Shown here piece after piece: positions 8,424-17,387 of a stretch of 64,000 nt of DNA; the stretch's first letter is position 1; every line of letters starts with the position of its first letter. The stretch covers positions 5,890,001-5,954,000 of the forward strand of contig NZ_CP080647.1 in the NCBI RefSeq assembly GCF_019599145.1, in the 5' to 3' direction. The notes under the pieces were generated by a model. The model did not search any database. It saw only the letters and a program-made list of their open reading frames with translations, and was not told the origin of the DNA. Made by a program: the position numbers and the translations under genes. This DNA is from Streptomyces akebiae. GTDB lineage: Bacteria; Actinomycetota; Actinomycetes; Streptomycetales; Streptomycetaceae.

Positions 8424-9152
8424 CGTCGCCAACCCGTCCAGCACCCGGTCGAGGCCGTACTGGAACCCTTCCTCCCGGGCCGCCCGGGGATCCGTGCCGC
8501 GCTGTTCGGCGTAGCCCTCGCGCAGCAGTGGATAGTCCTGGGCGGCCTCCTCGGCGGCGGGCCACAGCTGTTCGACCATGCTCTGCTCGTCCTGGCCGCT
8601 GCGCGCGAGGACGTTGAGCCAGGCGGCCTCGGCGGTGGCCGTGCCGGTGACGTACGCGACGACCGTCGTGAGCGCCCGGTCGGCCTCGTCGGCGGGGAAC
8701 CCGGCGGTGGTCAGCAGCCTCAGCATGGCCTCGGAGACCCGCATCCAGTTCGGGCCGAGATAGGACATGCCCAGCTCGCCGAGCACGGAGGCGAGCCACG
8801 GGTGGCGCAGGATCGTGGTGCGCAGACTGTGGGCGCAACTCGCCGTATCGGTGCGCCAGTTCGCGGGGTCGGGGGTGGTGGTCACCTCGATCTCGCCGTA
8901 GATCTCGTCGACGGCCAGCTCCAGCAGCTCGTCCTTGTTGGCGACGTGGCGGTAGAGAGAGGTCGCGCCGGCGCTGAGGCGGGCGCCCAGCTTGCGCATG
9001 CTCAGCGCGTCGATGCCCTCCTCGTCGAGCAGCCGCAGCGCCTCGGCCACGATGTGCTCCCGGCTCAGCGCGGGCTGCTCCCGCCCGGTCCGGGGCCGGG
9101 TCCAGACCGACTGGAACCCCTCCTGCTTCCTGGCCGGCTTCTCGGGTGCCAT
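8409..9152 (-). CDS. TetR/AcrR family regulator with long C-terminal domain
   Basis: 247 residues. HTH: REHIVAEALRLLDEEGIDAL then MRKLGARLSAGATSLYRHVA (about 50-69). The C-terminal part looks like the TetR_C (tetracycline-repressor-type) domain. It is convergent with the ABC exporter operon, so regulation of that operon is possible but not indicated by shared promoter space. The stop codon lies inside a four-copy 8-bp repeat. Confidence 0.92.
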   Translation of the reverse strand: MAPEKPARKQEGFQSVWTRPRTGREQPALSREHIVAEALRLLDEEGIDALSMRKLGARLSAGATSLYRHVANKDELLELAVDEIYGEIEVTTTPDPANWRTDTASCAHSLRTTILRHPWLASVLGELGMSYLGPNWMRVSEAMLRLLTTAGFPADEADRALTTVVAYVTGTATAEAAWLNVLARSGQDEQSMVEQLWPAAEEAAQDYPLLREGYAEQRGTDPRAAREEGFQYGLDRVLDGLATRLSG

Positions 9153-9244
9153 GGGGCGTGTCTCCTCTGCCTGCGTACGGCTGACGCGCCCAGCGTACGG
9201 TGTTCGCAGTGCCCCGGTTCACCGCGTGGCGCCCCCGGCGGACG

Positions 9245-11014
9245 TCAGACCTCCGGTACGCGCCGGAACATCCCCGCCACCGCCAGTTCCCCCTCGATCC
9301 GGCCCACCGCGTCCCGCAACTCGGGCAGTACCTCCGTCACGCACTCCTCGACCGACCGCCGGCTGCTGTGCATCGCGACGTTCACCGCGGCGACGACCCG
9401 CCCGCCCCGCTCCCGGACGGGCACGGCGATGGACCGCAGCCCCTCCTCCAACTCCCCGTCGACGAGGGCGTATCCGGCGTCCCGCACCCGCTCCAGGACG
9501 GTCAGCAGCTCCCGCCGGTCGGTGACCGTGTGCGGGGTCAGCGGGGCGCGACGCTCCGGCAGGGGGACCTCGGGCAGCAGGTCGGCGAGCATCACCCGAC
9601 CCAGGGACGTCGCGTACGCCGGCAGCCGCGTCCCGAGGGTGATGTTGACGCTCATGATGCGGCTGGTGGCGACCCGCGCCGTGTACTGCACCTCCTCCCC
9701 GCCCCCGGTGAGGACCGCGAGGGACGCCGAGTCGTGGACGCGCGTGGAGAGTTCGGTCAGGTGCGGCGCGGCGATCCCGGGGAGGGGCACCATCGACAGG
9801 GGCGGGAAGCCCAGGCCCAGCACCCGGGGCGTCAGGCGGAAGAACCGGTCGTACGACTCGACGTACCCGAGGTGTTCGAGGGTGATCAGCGCGCGCCGGG
9901 CCGTCGCCCGGGCGAGCCCGGTGGCCTGCGCGACCTCGGTGAGGGTGAGTGCGGCCCGGCCCTCGCCGAACGAGGTGATCACGGTGAGCCCCCGGGCGAG
10001 CGACTCGACGAACTCCCGGCCCAGTTCCTGCTTGGAGGCACCCGTCCAGGCGGCGAGCCCTGAGGACCCCGGCCCGCCGTCCCCGACGGCGGCACCGACC
10101 CCGCGTACCTCCCTCGACTCCCGTGAATCCCGTGAATCCCGCGTATCCCGTGAATCCCGCGTATCCCGTGAATCCCGCGTATCCCGTACCTCTCTCGACT
10201 CCCGCAGCTCTCGTTCCATCTCCGCCACCGTCGCCCGCAGCCGGGGCAGCAGCGTCGAGCGCAGCGACTCCGCCGTGTGCCGACTCGTGTGGCTGACGAC
10301 GCTCGCCACACACGCGACCCGTCCCGTACGCGGATCCCGCACGGGTACGGACACCGCCACCAGCCCCGGTTCGATCAACTGGTCGTCCAGCGCCCACCCC
10401 TGGGCGCCCGCCCGAGCCGTACGGTCCTCGAAGTCGTCGTAGGCGCCGCCGCGCGGAGGCACCGCCGGGAAACCGTGGCCCTCCGGGTCGGCCGCGCGGC
10501 GGGCGCGCCACCGGGCCCAGTCGGCCGGGTCCCACTCGGTGGCGAACAGCGGGCCGGGCGCGGTGCGTTCGGCCGGGAGGAGGTCGCCGATGCGGAAGCT
10601 GAGGGACATCGCACGACGGCGGGTGGCCTGGTGGATGAAGCGGACGCCGTCCTGGTCGCCGACCGCCAGGGACACCGACTCGTCGAGCTCGTCGGCGAGG
10701 GCGTCCGCGTGGGCGTCGAGGAGGCGGGGGAGACGGATGGCGGCCAGATAGGCGTTGCCCAGCTCCATCAGCCGGGGGGCGAGGACCGCGTCACGGCCGT
10801 CCAGCCGTACGTAGCCCATGCGGGCCAGCGTCGCCGTGATCCGGTCCACGGTGGAACGCGCCAGTCCCGTCGCCTTCTCCAGCGCGCTCGGACTCAGCGT
10901 TCCGTCCGCTTCGGTGAGCCGGCGCAGCACGGTGATCCCCCGCATCAGGGGTGCGACGGCTTCGGCGGGCGCGGAGGCGGAGGCCGCGGCCGCGTCGGGG
11001 GCGTTCGGGAGCAT
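9245..11014 (-). CDS. double IclR-type transcriptional regulator (tandem fusion)
   Basis: 589 residues, roughly twice a normal IclR protein. Copy 1 (about 20-270) has the HTH LSPSALEKATGLARSTVDRI and an IclR effector domain. Copy 2 (about 330-585) repeats the plan with LTLTEVAQATGLARATARRA and VAVNVAMHSSRRS near its end. The two are joined by a charged Arg/Asp/Ser linker at residues about 271-303 built from a repeated RDTRDS unit (10110-10200 in DNA). IclR regulators often control aromatic-acid catabolism; tandem versions are known in actinomycetes, but no target gene is adjacent here. Confidence 0.9.
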   Translation of the reverse strand: MLPNAPDAAAASASAPAEAVAPLMRGITVLRRLTEADGTLSPSALEKATGLARSTVDRITATLARMGYVRLDGRDAVLAPRLMELGNAYLAAIRLPRLLDAHADALADELDESVSLAVGDQDGVRFIHQATRRRAMSLSFRIGDLLPAERTAPGPLFATEWDPADWARWRARRAADPEGHGFPAVPPRGGAYDDFEDRTARAGAQGWALDDQLIEPGLVAVSVPVRDPRTGRVACVASVVSHTSRHTAESLRSTLLPRLRATVAEMERELRESREVRDTRDSRDTRDSRDTRDSRDSRESREVRGVGAAVGDGGPGSSGLAAWTGASKQELGREFVESLARGLTVITSFGEGRAALTLTEVAQATGLARATARRALITLEHLGYVESYDRFFRLTPRVLGLGFPPLSMVPLPGIAAPHLTELSTRVHDSASLAVLTGGGEEVQYTARVATSRIMSVNITLGTRLPAYATSLGRVMLADLLPEVPLPERRAPLTPHTVTDRRELLTVLERVRDAGYALVDGELEEGLRSIAVPVRERGGRVVAAVNVAMHSSRRSVEECVTEVLPELRDAVGRIEGELAVAGMFRRVPEV

Positions 11015-11422
11015 GGGTTCACGGTAATGCGGTTGGGCTGCGCCGCTGTGCCGGGCGCCTGATGGCTCGGGGGTGCGGGTGCCTTGGCGGCCGCGGGTCC
11101 GGTGGGGCTCTCGCGCAGTTCCCCGCGCCCCTGAGAAGCAGAGGGCTGCGCCCCGTGCTTCTCAGGGGCGCAACTGGTGTCATCCAGCGCCGCGGAATCG
11201 TGGTCTTTCAGGCCCGCAGGGCTTGGTTCTTCAGGGGCGCAGGGCCTGGTCCTTCAGCGGCGCAGGGCCTGGTCCTTCAGCGGCGCAGGGCGTGGTCCTC
11301 CAGGGGAGCAGGGCCTGGTCCTTCAGGGGCGCGGGGAACTGCGCGAGAAGCCCCACCGGACCCGCACCCGACAACGCACCCCCCCCACGCACCCCCCACC
11401 CCCCACGCACCCACCCCCGCCC
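11015..11422. repeat. 408-bp intergenic repeat region: long inverted repeat, hairpin and 23-bp tandem array
   Basis: An inverted repeat of about 42 bp (11093-11134 against 11324-11366) has one-base imperfections and contains CGCGCAGTTCCCCGCGCCCC. A perfect 16-bp stem, GCGCCCCTGAGAAGCA (11125-11140 with 11156-11171), has a 15-nt loop. A 23-bp tandem array, TTCAGGGGCGCAGGGCCTGG-type, runs from 11207 to 11321 (five full copies, plus a degenerate copy from 11183). No protein-like frame. I recall similar GCGCGGGGAACTGCGCGA sequences between genes in other Streptomyces, so this may be a mobile repeat family. Confidence 0.85.
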
Positions 11423-12754
11423 TCACCGCCGACTCACCACCACCCGATGGTTCCCCCCGACATCCACCCCCGCCACAGCGATCTCCACCCCCGCCCGCGC
11501 GTCCTTGAACGTCTCGCCGGGTACGAACGGCGCGTCGGACAACTCCGCGTGCACGTTGGGGCTGCGGGTGCACCCCCCGCTGTCGCGCCGCGAGTCGTGG
11601 ACCTTGATGGGGCCGTTGCCGGTGTCGACGGCCGCGTCGACCCGGTAGACGAGCACCCCCGGCCGGCACACCACCGCGTCGTTGCCCGCCCGTGTCCGCA
11701 ACTCCGCTACGTACGCCGTGCGGGAGCTGAGCGGCACGACGACCAGCTTCGCGCCGTGCCCGGTGGCGAGCGGCGTCAGGACGTACTCCGCGGAACCGAC
11801 GGTCGCCACACAGGAGACCTGCGTCTCGTCGAGCCACCCGAGCTTCCACTTGTGCCAGCCCAGCATGTCGTTGTCGACGCCCCAGTCCTCGCTCATGATG
11901 TCCCAGTGCCCGACCGCGCCCCCGCCCTCGTGGGTGTAGAGGTCGGGGAGGCCGAAGACATGGCCGTTCTCGTGGGGGAGCACCCGGTACCCGGTCTCCC
12001 CGTACGAGCCCGAGCCGTCGTCCTGGCGGCTGTAGACGAAGGACGCGTTGGCGACCGGCACCCCGTCCGCGACCGGCGCCTCCCGGTTGCCCGCGAACGT
12101 CACCGACAGGACGGTGTCCAGGGCGGAAGGACCCGCGTTCGGGGTGACGAGGACGTTGACGAGGTCGTACGACCGGAAGTCCACGAGCGGATCGGCGACC
12201 CGCACCACGTCCTCGACCAGCCGGCGGTAGCCGGGCTCGAAGGGGGCGCCGCGCTCTATGTCGTAGGAGCGGAAGGATCTCGGCATCCGCAGCCACTCGG
12301 TGAGCGGGGCCTCGGGACGGTAGTCGATGCGGCCGTACGAACTCGTCCTGAACCATTTCTGGGTCTGGGGCGCGAACTCCGCGAAGCGGGCCATCGCGCT
12401 GCCCTCACCGGGGGCGTCGGAGAAGTCGATCATCAGGTTGAGGGCGCGGACCGTGCCGGTGGAGCGGGAGTAGCCGGGTGGGGTCGGGACGCCCTCGGAC
12501 ATCTGGGTGCCGAGCGGGCCGCGGATCATGCAGGGACCGAGCGCCGAACCGCGGACCACGGCGGTGGCCCCCGCGGCCGTCGTCGTGCCCTTCGCCATCA
12601 GGCGCCCGGTCCCGGCGGAGGTGCTGACCGCGAGCGTGAGGGCGGTGACGGACGCGAGCGCCACGGCCCGGCGCGGACGTATCCGGCGCGGAGGTATCCG
12701 GCGTGGAGGTATCCGGCGTGGAGGTATCCCGTTTCGGCGGAACGGCTGCTGCAT
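11423..12754 (-). CDS. secreted M6-family metalloprotease
   Basis: 443 residues from the ATG at 12754 (AGGG seven bases upstream); a TTG at 12793 is a weaker alternative. The N-terminus is very basic, with PPRRI repeated three times, followed by a hydrophobic signal segment (AVALASVTALTLAV), so export is expected. The zinc-binding motif HENGHVFGLPD (about 261-271) fits the HExxH...D pattern of M6 (immune inhibitor A-like) peptidases. C-terminal sequence forms an Ig/beta-rich region with several Cys. Probable extracellular endopeptidase. Confidence 0.88.
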   Translation of the reverse strand: MQQPFRRNGIPPRRIPPRRIPPRRIRPRRAVALASVTALTLAVSTSAGTGRLMAKGTTTAAGATAVVRGSALGPCMIRGPLGTQMSEGVPTPPGYSRSTGTVRALNLMIDFSDAPGEGSAMARFAEFAPQTQKWFRTSSYGRIDYRPEAPLTEWLRMPRSFRSYDIERGAPFEPGYRRLVEDVVRVADPLVDFRSYDLVNVLVTPNAGPSALDTVLSVTFAGNREAPVADGVPVANASFVYSRQDDGSGSYGETGYRVLPHENGHVFGLPDLYTHEGGGAVGHWDIMSEDWGVDNDMLGWHKWKLGWLDETQVSCVATVGSAEYVLTPLATGHGAKLVVVPLSSRTAYVAELRTRAGNDAVVCRPGVLVYRVDAAVDTGNGPIKVHDSRRDSGGCTRSPNVHAELSDAPFVPGETFKDARAGVEIAVAGVDVGGNHRVVVSRR

Positions 12755-13148
12755 GCCCGCGCCCTTCGCTCCACGGCAGCCGTCCGGTGACAAGGCTGCG
12801 CCCTCTCGATCACCCTGGGTCGACGGGTGCGCGGGCGCGCGCTGGAAGGTCCGAACGTGGGGTTCACCTCCGGGGACGCGGGGGACGTGGGGAGGCGGGG
12901 TTCACCTGCGGGGGGCGTGGGTTTCGCCTCCGGCGACGCGGGTTCGCCTCAGCGACGCGGGTTCGCCTCCGGAGGCGTGGGCTGCGCCCGCGCTCATGTG
13001 ACTCAGGTCACTCGAAAAGTCTCCGGTGCGGGGAAATAACCGGGGAACGTTTCCCCGTTTAACCCTTCGTCCGAGCGAAACGGGGACTCCATCCCCGGAT
13101 CGTCACCGGGCGCCCCCCACACCACTGGATCAGGCAGAGGAGTACGCC
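12755..13148. promoter_or_regulatory. intergenic region with imperfect 20-bp repeats and two palindromes
   Basis: Five imperfect copies of a GGTTCGCCTCCGGCGACGCG-like unit lie between about 12860 and 12980. GTGACTCAGGTCAC (12998-13011) matches the Streptomyces Crp consensus GTG-N6-GNCAC as I remember it. CGGGGAA-CGT-TTCCCCG (13041-13057) is a 17-bp inverted repeat suited to a TetR operator. The region is divergent between the M6 protease and the TetR gene, so either site could act on both. Confidence 0.6.
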
Positions 13149-13808
13149 GTGGAGAGCAGCACCGCCACCGCCGTGCGCCGCAAGGTGGCTCGCCCCCGGG
13201 CGGACGCCCTGCGCAACCGGGAGCGGATCGTCACCGCCGCCCGGGAGATGTTCGTGGAGTTCGGCCCCGAGGTGCCGCTCGACGAGATCGCCCGCCGGGC
13301 CGGTGTCGGCAACGCCACGCTGTACCGCAACTTCCCGGACCGTGACGCACTGGTCCGTGAGGTCGTCTGCTCGGTCATGGACCGCACGGCCCTCGCGGCC
13401 GAGGTCGCGCTCACCGAGACCGGTGACGCGTTCGAGGCGCTCTCGCGCTTCGTGCACACCTCGGCCGACGAACGGGTCAGCGCGCTCTGCCCGATGGTCC
13501 AGAGCACGTTCGACAAGCATCACCCCGACCTGGAGGCGGCGCGCGAGCGCCTGGAGGAGCAGGTTGAAGGGATCATGCAGCGCGCCCGGGACGCCGGGCA
13601 GCTCCGCCCCGACGTGGGTGTCGGCGACCTGATGATCGCCGTCAGCCAGCTCAGCAGGCCGCCGGCCGGCACCCAGTGCGCGGGCGTCGACCGCTTCCTC
13701 CACCGCCATCTGCAACTGTTCCTGGACGGACTGCGCGCCCCGGCCCGCTCCGAACTGCCCGGCACCCCGGTGACCGTGGAGGACCTACGGAGGCCCTGCC
13801 CGTCCTGA
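13149..13808 (+). CDS. TetR family regulator of the adjacent efflux pump
   Basis: 219 residues from the GTG at 13149, preceded by AGAGGAG at good spacing. The HTH segment VPLDEIARRAGVGNATLYRN is clear (about residues 45-64). A DHA2-type MFS exporter follows on the same strand 186 bp downstream. This TetR/MFS arrangement normally means drug-responsive repression of the pump. The 13041-13057 palindrome upstream is a candidate autoregulatory operator. The first bases after the stop contain 27-bp imperfect repeats (about 13809-13880) encoding nothing obvious. Confidence 0.92.
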   Translation: MESSTATAVRRKVARPRADALRNRERIVTAAREMFVEFGPEVPLDEIARRAGVGNATLYRNFPDRDALVREVVCSVMDRTALAAEVALTETGDAFEALSRFVHTSADERVSALCPMVQSTFDKHHPDLEAARERLEEQVEGIMQRARDAGQLRPDVGVGDLMIAVSQLSRPPAGTQCAGVDRFLHRHLQLFLDGLRAPARSELPGTPVTVEDLRRPCPS

Positions 13809-13897
13809 GACCCACCCCTGTCCTGGCCATCGATCCCGAGACCTCAGTCCTGGCCCTCGACTCCGGGACGCCTGTCCTGACCCGCTGAGTTCACGGC

Positions 13898-13917
13898 CGT
13901 CGTCGACGCCGACGACG
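13898..13917. promoter_or_regulatory. CGTCGTCG-ACGC-CGACGACG inverted repeat
   Basis: A perfect 8-bp arm hairpin 78 bp upstream of the MFS start. It could be a weak terminator for the TetR gene or a regulator site for the pump. Function not shown. Confidence 0.45.
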
Positions 13918-13994
13918 AGCCGCTACCCCTCGACGCCCTTTTCCGTCACCCGATACCGATCTTTCCGTCACGAAGTCCCGAAGTGGGTATCCCC

Positions 13995-15551
13995 ATGTCC
14001 GAAACAGTCGGCACATCCAAAACAGTCGGCACATCCAAGACGTCCGAAACCGACGACGCGCACGCCAACCGCTGGAAAGCGCTCGTCTTCATCGCCCTCG
14101 CCCAGCTGATGGTCGTGCTCGACGCGACCATCGTGAACATCGCCCTCCCGTCCGCCCAGCAGGACCTGGGGATATCGGACGGCAACCGCCAGTGGGTCAT
14201 CACCGCGTACGCGCTGGCCTTCGGCGGTCTGCTCCTCTTCGGCGGCCGTATCTCCGACCTCTGGGGCCGCAAGCGGACCTTCGTCACCGGCCTGATCGGC
14301 TTCGCCGGTGCCTCCGCGCTCGGCGGCGCGGCCACCGGTGAGGCGATGATGCTGGGCGCCCGCGCGCTCCAGGGCGCCTTCGGCGCGCTGCTCGCGCCCG
14401 CCGCGCTCTCCCTCCTCGCGGTGATGTTCACCGACGCCAAGGAACGCGCCAAGGCGTTCGGCATCTACGGCGCGATCGCCGGTGGCGGCGGCGCCGTGGG
14501 CCTGATCCTCGGCGGCTTCCTCACCGAGTACCTGGACTGGCGCTGGACGTTCTACGTCAACATCCCGTTCGCGGTGATCGCCGCGGTCGGCGCGTACTTC
14601 GTCATCCGTGAACCGGCGGGCGGCCGCAACCGCTCCCCGCTCGACATCCCCGGCGTGGTCCTGTCCACCCTGGGTCTGGTCAGCCTGGTCTACGGCTTCA
14701 CGCGGGCCGAGTCCGACGGCTGGGGCGACTCGATGACGATCACCCTGTTCGTCGCCTCCGCGGTGCTGCTCGCGGCCTTCGTGTTCGTCGAGTCCAAGGT
14801 CAAGGCCCCGCTGCTGCCGCTGCGCGTGATCACCGAGCGCAACCGTGGCGGTGTCTATCTCTCCCTCGGCCTCGCGATCATCGCGATGTTCGGCCTGTTC
14901 CTCTTCCTGACCTACTACCTGCAGATCGTGAAGGGGTACTCCCCGGTCAAGACCGGCTTCGCCTTCCTGCCCATGATCGTGGGCATGATCACCGGCTCGA
15001 CCCAGATCGGCACCCGGCTCATGACCCGGGTCCCGCCGCGCCTGCTGATGGCCCCGGGCTTCCTGGTCGCCGGCCTCGGCATGCTCCTGCTGACCCAGAT
15101 GGAGATCGACTCCTCGTACGCCGGTCTGCTCCTGCCGGCCCAGTTGCTGCTCGGCCTCGGTATGGGTACGGCGTTCATGCCGGCGATGTCCCTGGCGACC
15201 TACGGTGTCGAGCCGCGTGACGCGGGCGTGGCCTCCGCCATGGTCAACACCTCGCAGCAGGTCGGCGGCGCCATCGGTACGGCCCTGCTGAACACGATCG
15301 CCGCGTCCGCCACCACGTCCTACGTCGCGGACCACATCGGTTCGGCCACCTCGAAGCCGGCCGCGCAGCTGGTCCAGCTCCAGGGCATGGTCAACGGCTA
15401 CACCAGCGCCATCTGGTTCGCCGTGGCCATCCTCGTGGCCTCCGCCGCCATCGCCTTCACCTTCGTCACGACGGGCAAGCCCGACATGACGGCGACCACG
15501 GCCGAGGGCGAGGACGCGAGCGAGGTCAAGGTCCCGGTGATCGCCCACTGA
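13995..15551 (+). CDS. DHA2-family MFS drug exporter
   Basis: 518 residues with about 14 membrane segments, typical of the EmrB/QacA (DHA2) group. Motif C-like and motif A regions are visible: LDATIVNIALPSAQQDLG in TM1, GRISDLWGRKRTF after TM2, and GGAVGLILGGFLTEYLDWRW. A short Thr/Ser/Lys leader contains a direct repeat (VGTSKT twice). The ATG at 13995 is preferred over a GTG at 13983, but neither has a strong ribosome site. Proton-coupled export of hydrophobic or cationic drugs is expected. Confidence 0.93.
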   Translation: MSETVGTSKTVGTSKTSETDDAHANRWKALVFIALAQLMVVLDATIVNIALPSAQQDLGISDGNRQWVITAYALAFGGLLLFGGRISDLWGRKRTFVTGLIGFAGASALGGAATGEAMMLGARALQGAFGALLAPAALSLLAVMFTDAKERAKAFGIYGAIAGGGGAVGLILGGFLTEYLDWRWTFYVNIPFAVIAAVGAYFVIREPAGGRNRSPLDIPGVVLSTLGLVSLVYGFTRAESDGWGDSMTITLFVASAVLLAAFVFVESKVKAPLLPLRVITERNRGGVYLSLGLAIIAMFGLFLFLTYYLQIVKGYSPVKTGFAFLPMIVGMITGSTQIGTRLMTRVPPRLLMAPGFLVAGLGMLLLTQMEIDSSYAGLLLPAQLLLGLGMGTAFMPAMSLATYGVEPRDAGVASAMVNTSQQVGGAIGTALLNTIAASATTSYVADHIGSATSKPAAQLVQLQGMVNGYTSAIWFAVAILVASAAIAFTFVTTGKPDMTATTAEGEDASEVKVPVIAH

Positions 15552-15578
15552 GCAGGGAACTCGACGGGCGATGACGGA

Positions 15579-15620
15579 ACGGGGTGGAGCAGGGGCGCGG
15601 GAGTCCCTGCTCCACCCCGT
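15579..15620 (+). terminator. factor-independent-type hairpin after the MFS gene
   Basis: A perfect 16-bp stem, ACGGGGTGGAGCAGGG against CCCTGCTCCACCCCGT, with a 10-nt loop, 28 bp after the stop codon. There is no U-tract, as usual in Streptomyces. It also separates the convergent MarR gene. Confidence 0.8.
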
Positions 15621-15722
15621 GCCCGCCCCGTTCCCACCCCGTGCCTGCCCCGTCCCGTCCCGCCCCGGACGGAAAGGCTTGCAGAGGCCTGCAAAGGCCC
15701 GCAAAGGCCCGGAAAGGTTCTT

Positions 15723-16229
15723 CTAACGCAGCCAGGGCAGGTCCGCGCCCGCCTCGGTCGGCTGAAGTCCCTCCGCGACGATCTCCATGATCTCGCCGAG
15801 GGCTTTCTGCTGTTCCGGCGACAAACGGTCGAACAGCGCCTGCCGCACCGCCGTTACATGCCCGGGCGCGCTCTTGGACAGCATCTCGAACCCGCCGTCC
15901 GTGAGGACCGCGAACTGGCCCCGCTTGTCCACGGGGCAGTTCTCGCGCCGCACCCAGCCGTTCTTCTCCAGCCGGGCCACGGCGTGCGACAGGCGTGATC
16001 GCGTGATCTTCGTCTGCATCGCCAGCTCCGTCATCCGCAGCCGCCGCTGCGGCGCCGAGGACAGCACCACGAGCAGGTGATAGTAGAGGTGCGGCATGCC
16101 CGCGTCGCGCTGCAACTGGCGGTCGAGATGGTCTTCGAGCAGGGTCTTGGCGTGCACGTAGGCGAGCCAGGTGCGCTGCTCCTCGTCAGTGAGCCAGCGG
16201 GGTTCTTCGTCGGCGGATGCGGTCTTCAT
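15723..16229 (-). CDS. MarR family transcriptional regulator
   Basis: 168 residues starting at the ATG 16227-16229. The winged-helix core is visible: RMTELAMQTKITRSRLSHAV, then LEKNGWVRRENCPVDKRGQF, the beta-wing. Length is normal. It is divergent from the LigB-type dioxygenase at 16437, which it probably controls. A candidate minus-strand promoter, TTGTTG with a 16-bp spacer to TATAGT, lies in the AT-rich spacer around 16260-16300. MarR proteins often respond to phenolic ligands, which fits the neighbour. Confidence 0.93.
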   Translation of the reverse strand: MKTASADEEPRWLTDEEQRTWLAYVHAKTLLEDHLDRQLQRDAGMPHLYYHLLVVLSSAPQRRLRMTELAMQTKITRSRLSHAVARLEKNGWVRRENCPVDKRGQFAVLTDGGFEMLSKSAPGHVTAVRQALFDRLSPEQQKALGEIMEIVAEGLQPTEAGADLPWLR

Positions 16230-16244
16230 GCCCCCACTGTACGA

Positions 16245-16310
16245 GGCCTTCCTTGAAATTTGAACTATAGAGATGTAAGGTGAAACAACAAATATTGAGA
16301 CTTCAACTAC
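16245..16310. promoter_or_regulatory. AT-rich divergent promoter/operator region of marR and the dioxygenase
   Basis: An unusually AT-rich stretch. It carries TTGAAATTTGAA and, about 40 bp on, TTGAGACTTCAA, which are related 12-mers with TTGA/TCAA ends typical of MarR sites. A minus-strand -35/-10 pair (TTGTTG/TATAGT) overlaps. Assignment inferred from position. Confidence 0.55.
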
Positions 16311-16436
16311 TGGGGAGTCGGGAGAGGTCTCAAGCGCCTGGCGTGCCGGGCGCGACCAAGGAGACAGAAGCGACCGCCGGGCCCGCCGAGGCGTGTGTGT
16401 CGTGTGCGTCGCGCATGTGTTGAGGGAGTCACCCCT

Positions 16437-17219
16437 ATGTCCGCCACCACCGAGCGCATGCCCGCCCTGTACCTGAGCCACGGGGCCCCGCCGCTCGCCG
16501 ACGATCCGATCTGGCCCGGCGAACTCGCCGGCTGGGCCGCGACCCTGCCCCGCCCCAAGGCGGTCCTCATGGTCTCCGCCCACTGGGAGGAGGCCCCCCT
16601 CGCCCTGGGCGCGGTCTCCACCGTCCCCCTGGTCTACGACTTCTGGGGCTTCCCCGAGCACTACTACAGGGTCCAGTACGGCGCCCCGGGCGCCCCCGAG
16701 CTGGCGGCCTCGGTCCGCAAGCTGCTCCAGGCCCCCGGCACCCCCGTCCAGGACATCCCGGACCGGGGCCTCGACCACGGCGCGTACGTGCCCCTCGTCG
16801 AGATGTACCCCGACGCCGACATCCCGGTCCTGCAGATCTCCATGCCGACCCTGGACCCGCTGAAGCTGATGGACGTCGGCCGCAAACTCGCCCCCCTGCG
16901 CGACGAGGGTGTGCTGATCATCGGCTCCGGCTTCTTCACCCACAACCTCGCCGCCCTGAGGCAGCCCGGCGTCCCCACCTGGTCCACCGAGTTCGACGAC
17001 TGGGGCCACCGCGCCCTGGAGTCCCGGGACTGGGACGCCCTCCTCGACTTCCTCCACAAGTCCCCGGCCGGACAGCTGGCCCACCCCCGCACGGAGCACT
17101 TCGCCCCCCTCTTCGTCACGATGGGCGCGGCCGAGGCCGCCGGGGAGCTCGACGCCCAGAAGTCGGTGATCGACGGCTTCTGGATGGGCCTGGCGAAGAG
17201 GTCGGTGCAGTTCGGCTGA
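16437..17219 (+). CDS. LigB/DODA-type extradiol dioxygenase
   Basis: 260 residues from the ATG at 16437 (GAGGGAG upstream). Family marks: LYLSHGAPPLA near the start with its metal-ligand His, VSAHWEE, the GLDHGAYVPL block and GSGFFTHNL. These match class III ring-opening dioxygenases related to 4,5-DOPA dioxygenase (YgiD). The Fe or Zn site would use the conserved His residues. It opens catechol-type rings by family; the true substrate is unknown. A divergent MarR regulator and a strong terminator downstream make it a single-gene unit. Confidence 0.92.
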   Translation: MSATTERMPALYLSHGAPPLADDPIWPGELAGWAATLPRPKAVLMVSAHWEEAPLALGAVSTVPLVYDFWGFPEHYYRVQYGAPGAPELAASVRKLLQAPGTPVQDIPDRGLDHGAYVPLVEMYPDADIPVLQISMPTLDPLKLMDVGRKLAPLRDEGVLIIGSGFFTHNLAALRQPGVPTWSTEFDDWGHRALESRDWDALLDFLHKSPAGQLAHPRTEHFAPLFVTMGAAEAAGELDAQKSVIDGFWMGLAKRSVQFG

Positions 17220-17281
17220 CCCCGCGGGCACGGGGGTCGGCCGACCCGCGAGCGCGGGTGCGGGCCCGGGTCGCTCACCTG

Positions 17282-17326
17282 ACGGGCCCGGGTCGCTTAC
17301 CTGACAGGTCATCGACCCGGGCCCGT
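17282..17326 (+). terminator. hairpin terminator after the dioxygenase
   Basis: ACGGGCCCGGGTCG (17282-17295) pairs perfectly with CGACCCGGGCCCGT (17313-17326), a 14-bp stem with a 17-nt loop. A partial direct copy of the left arm precedes it at about 17262-17274. Confidence 0.8.
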
Positions 17327-17387
17327 ACGCCTGCCAGGCTCGACGGCGTACGCAGCCCGACCGACCCGACCGACCGGAGGGACCCGC

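Noticed and set aside
11183..11321. Possible CRISPR array
   Set aside because: The 23-bp units are head-to-tail with no unique spacers, and no cas gene is present.
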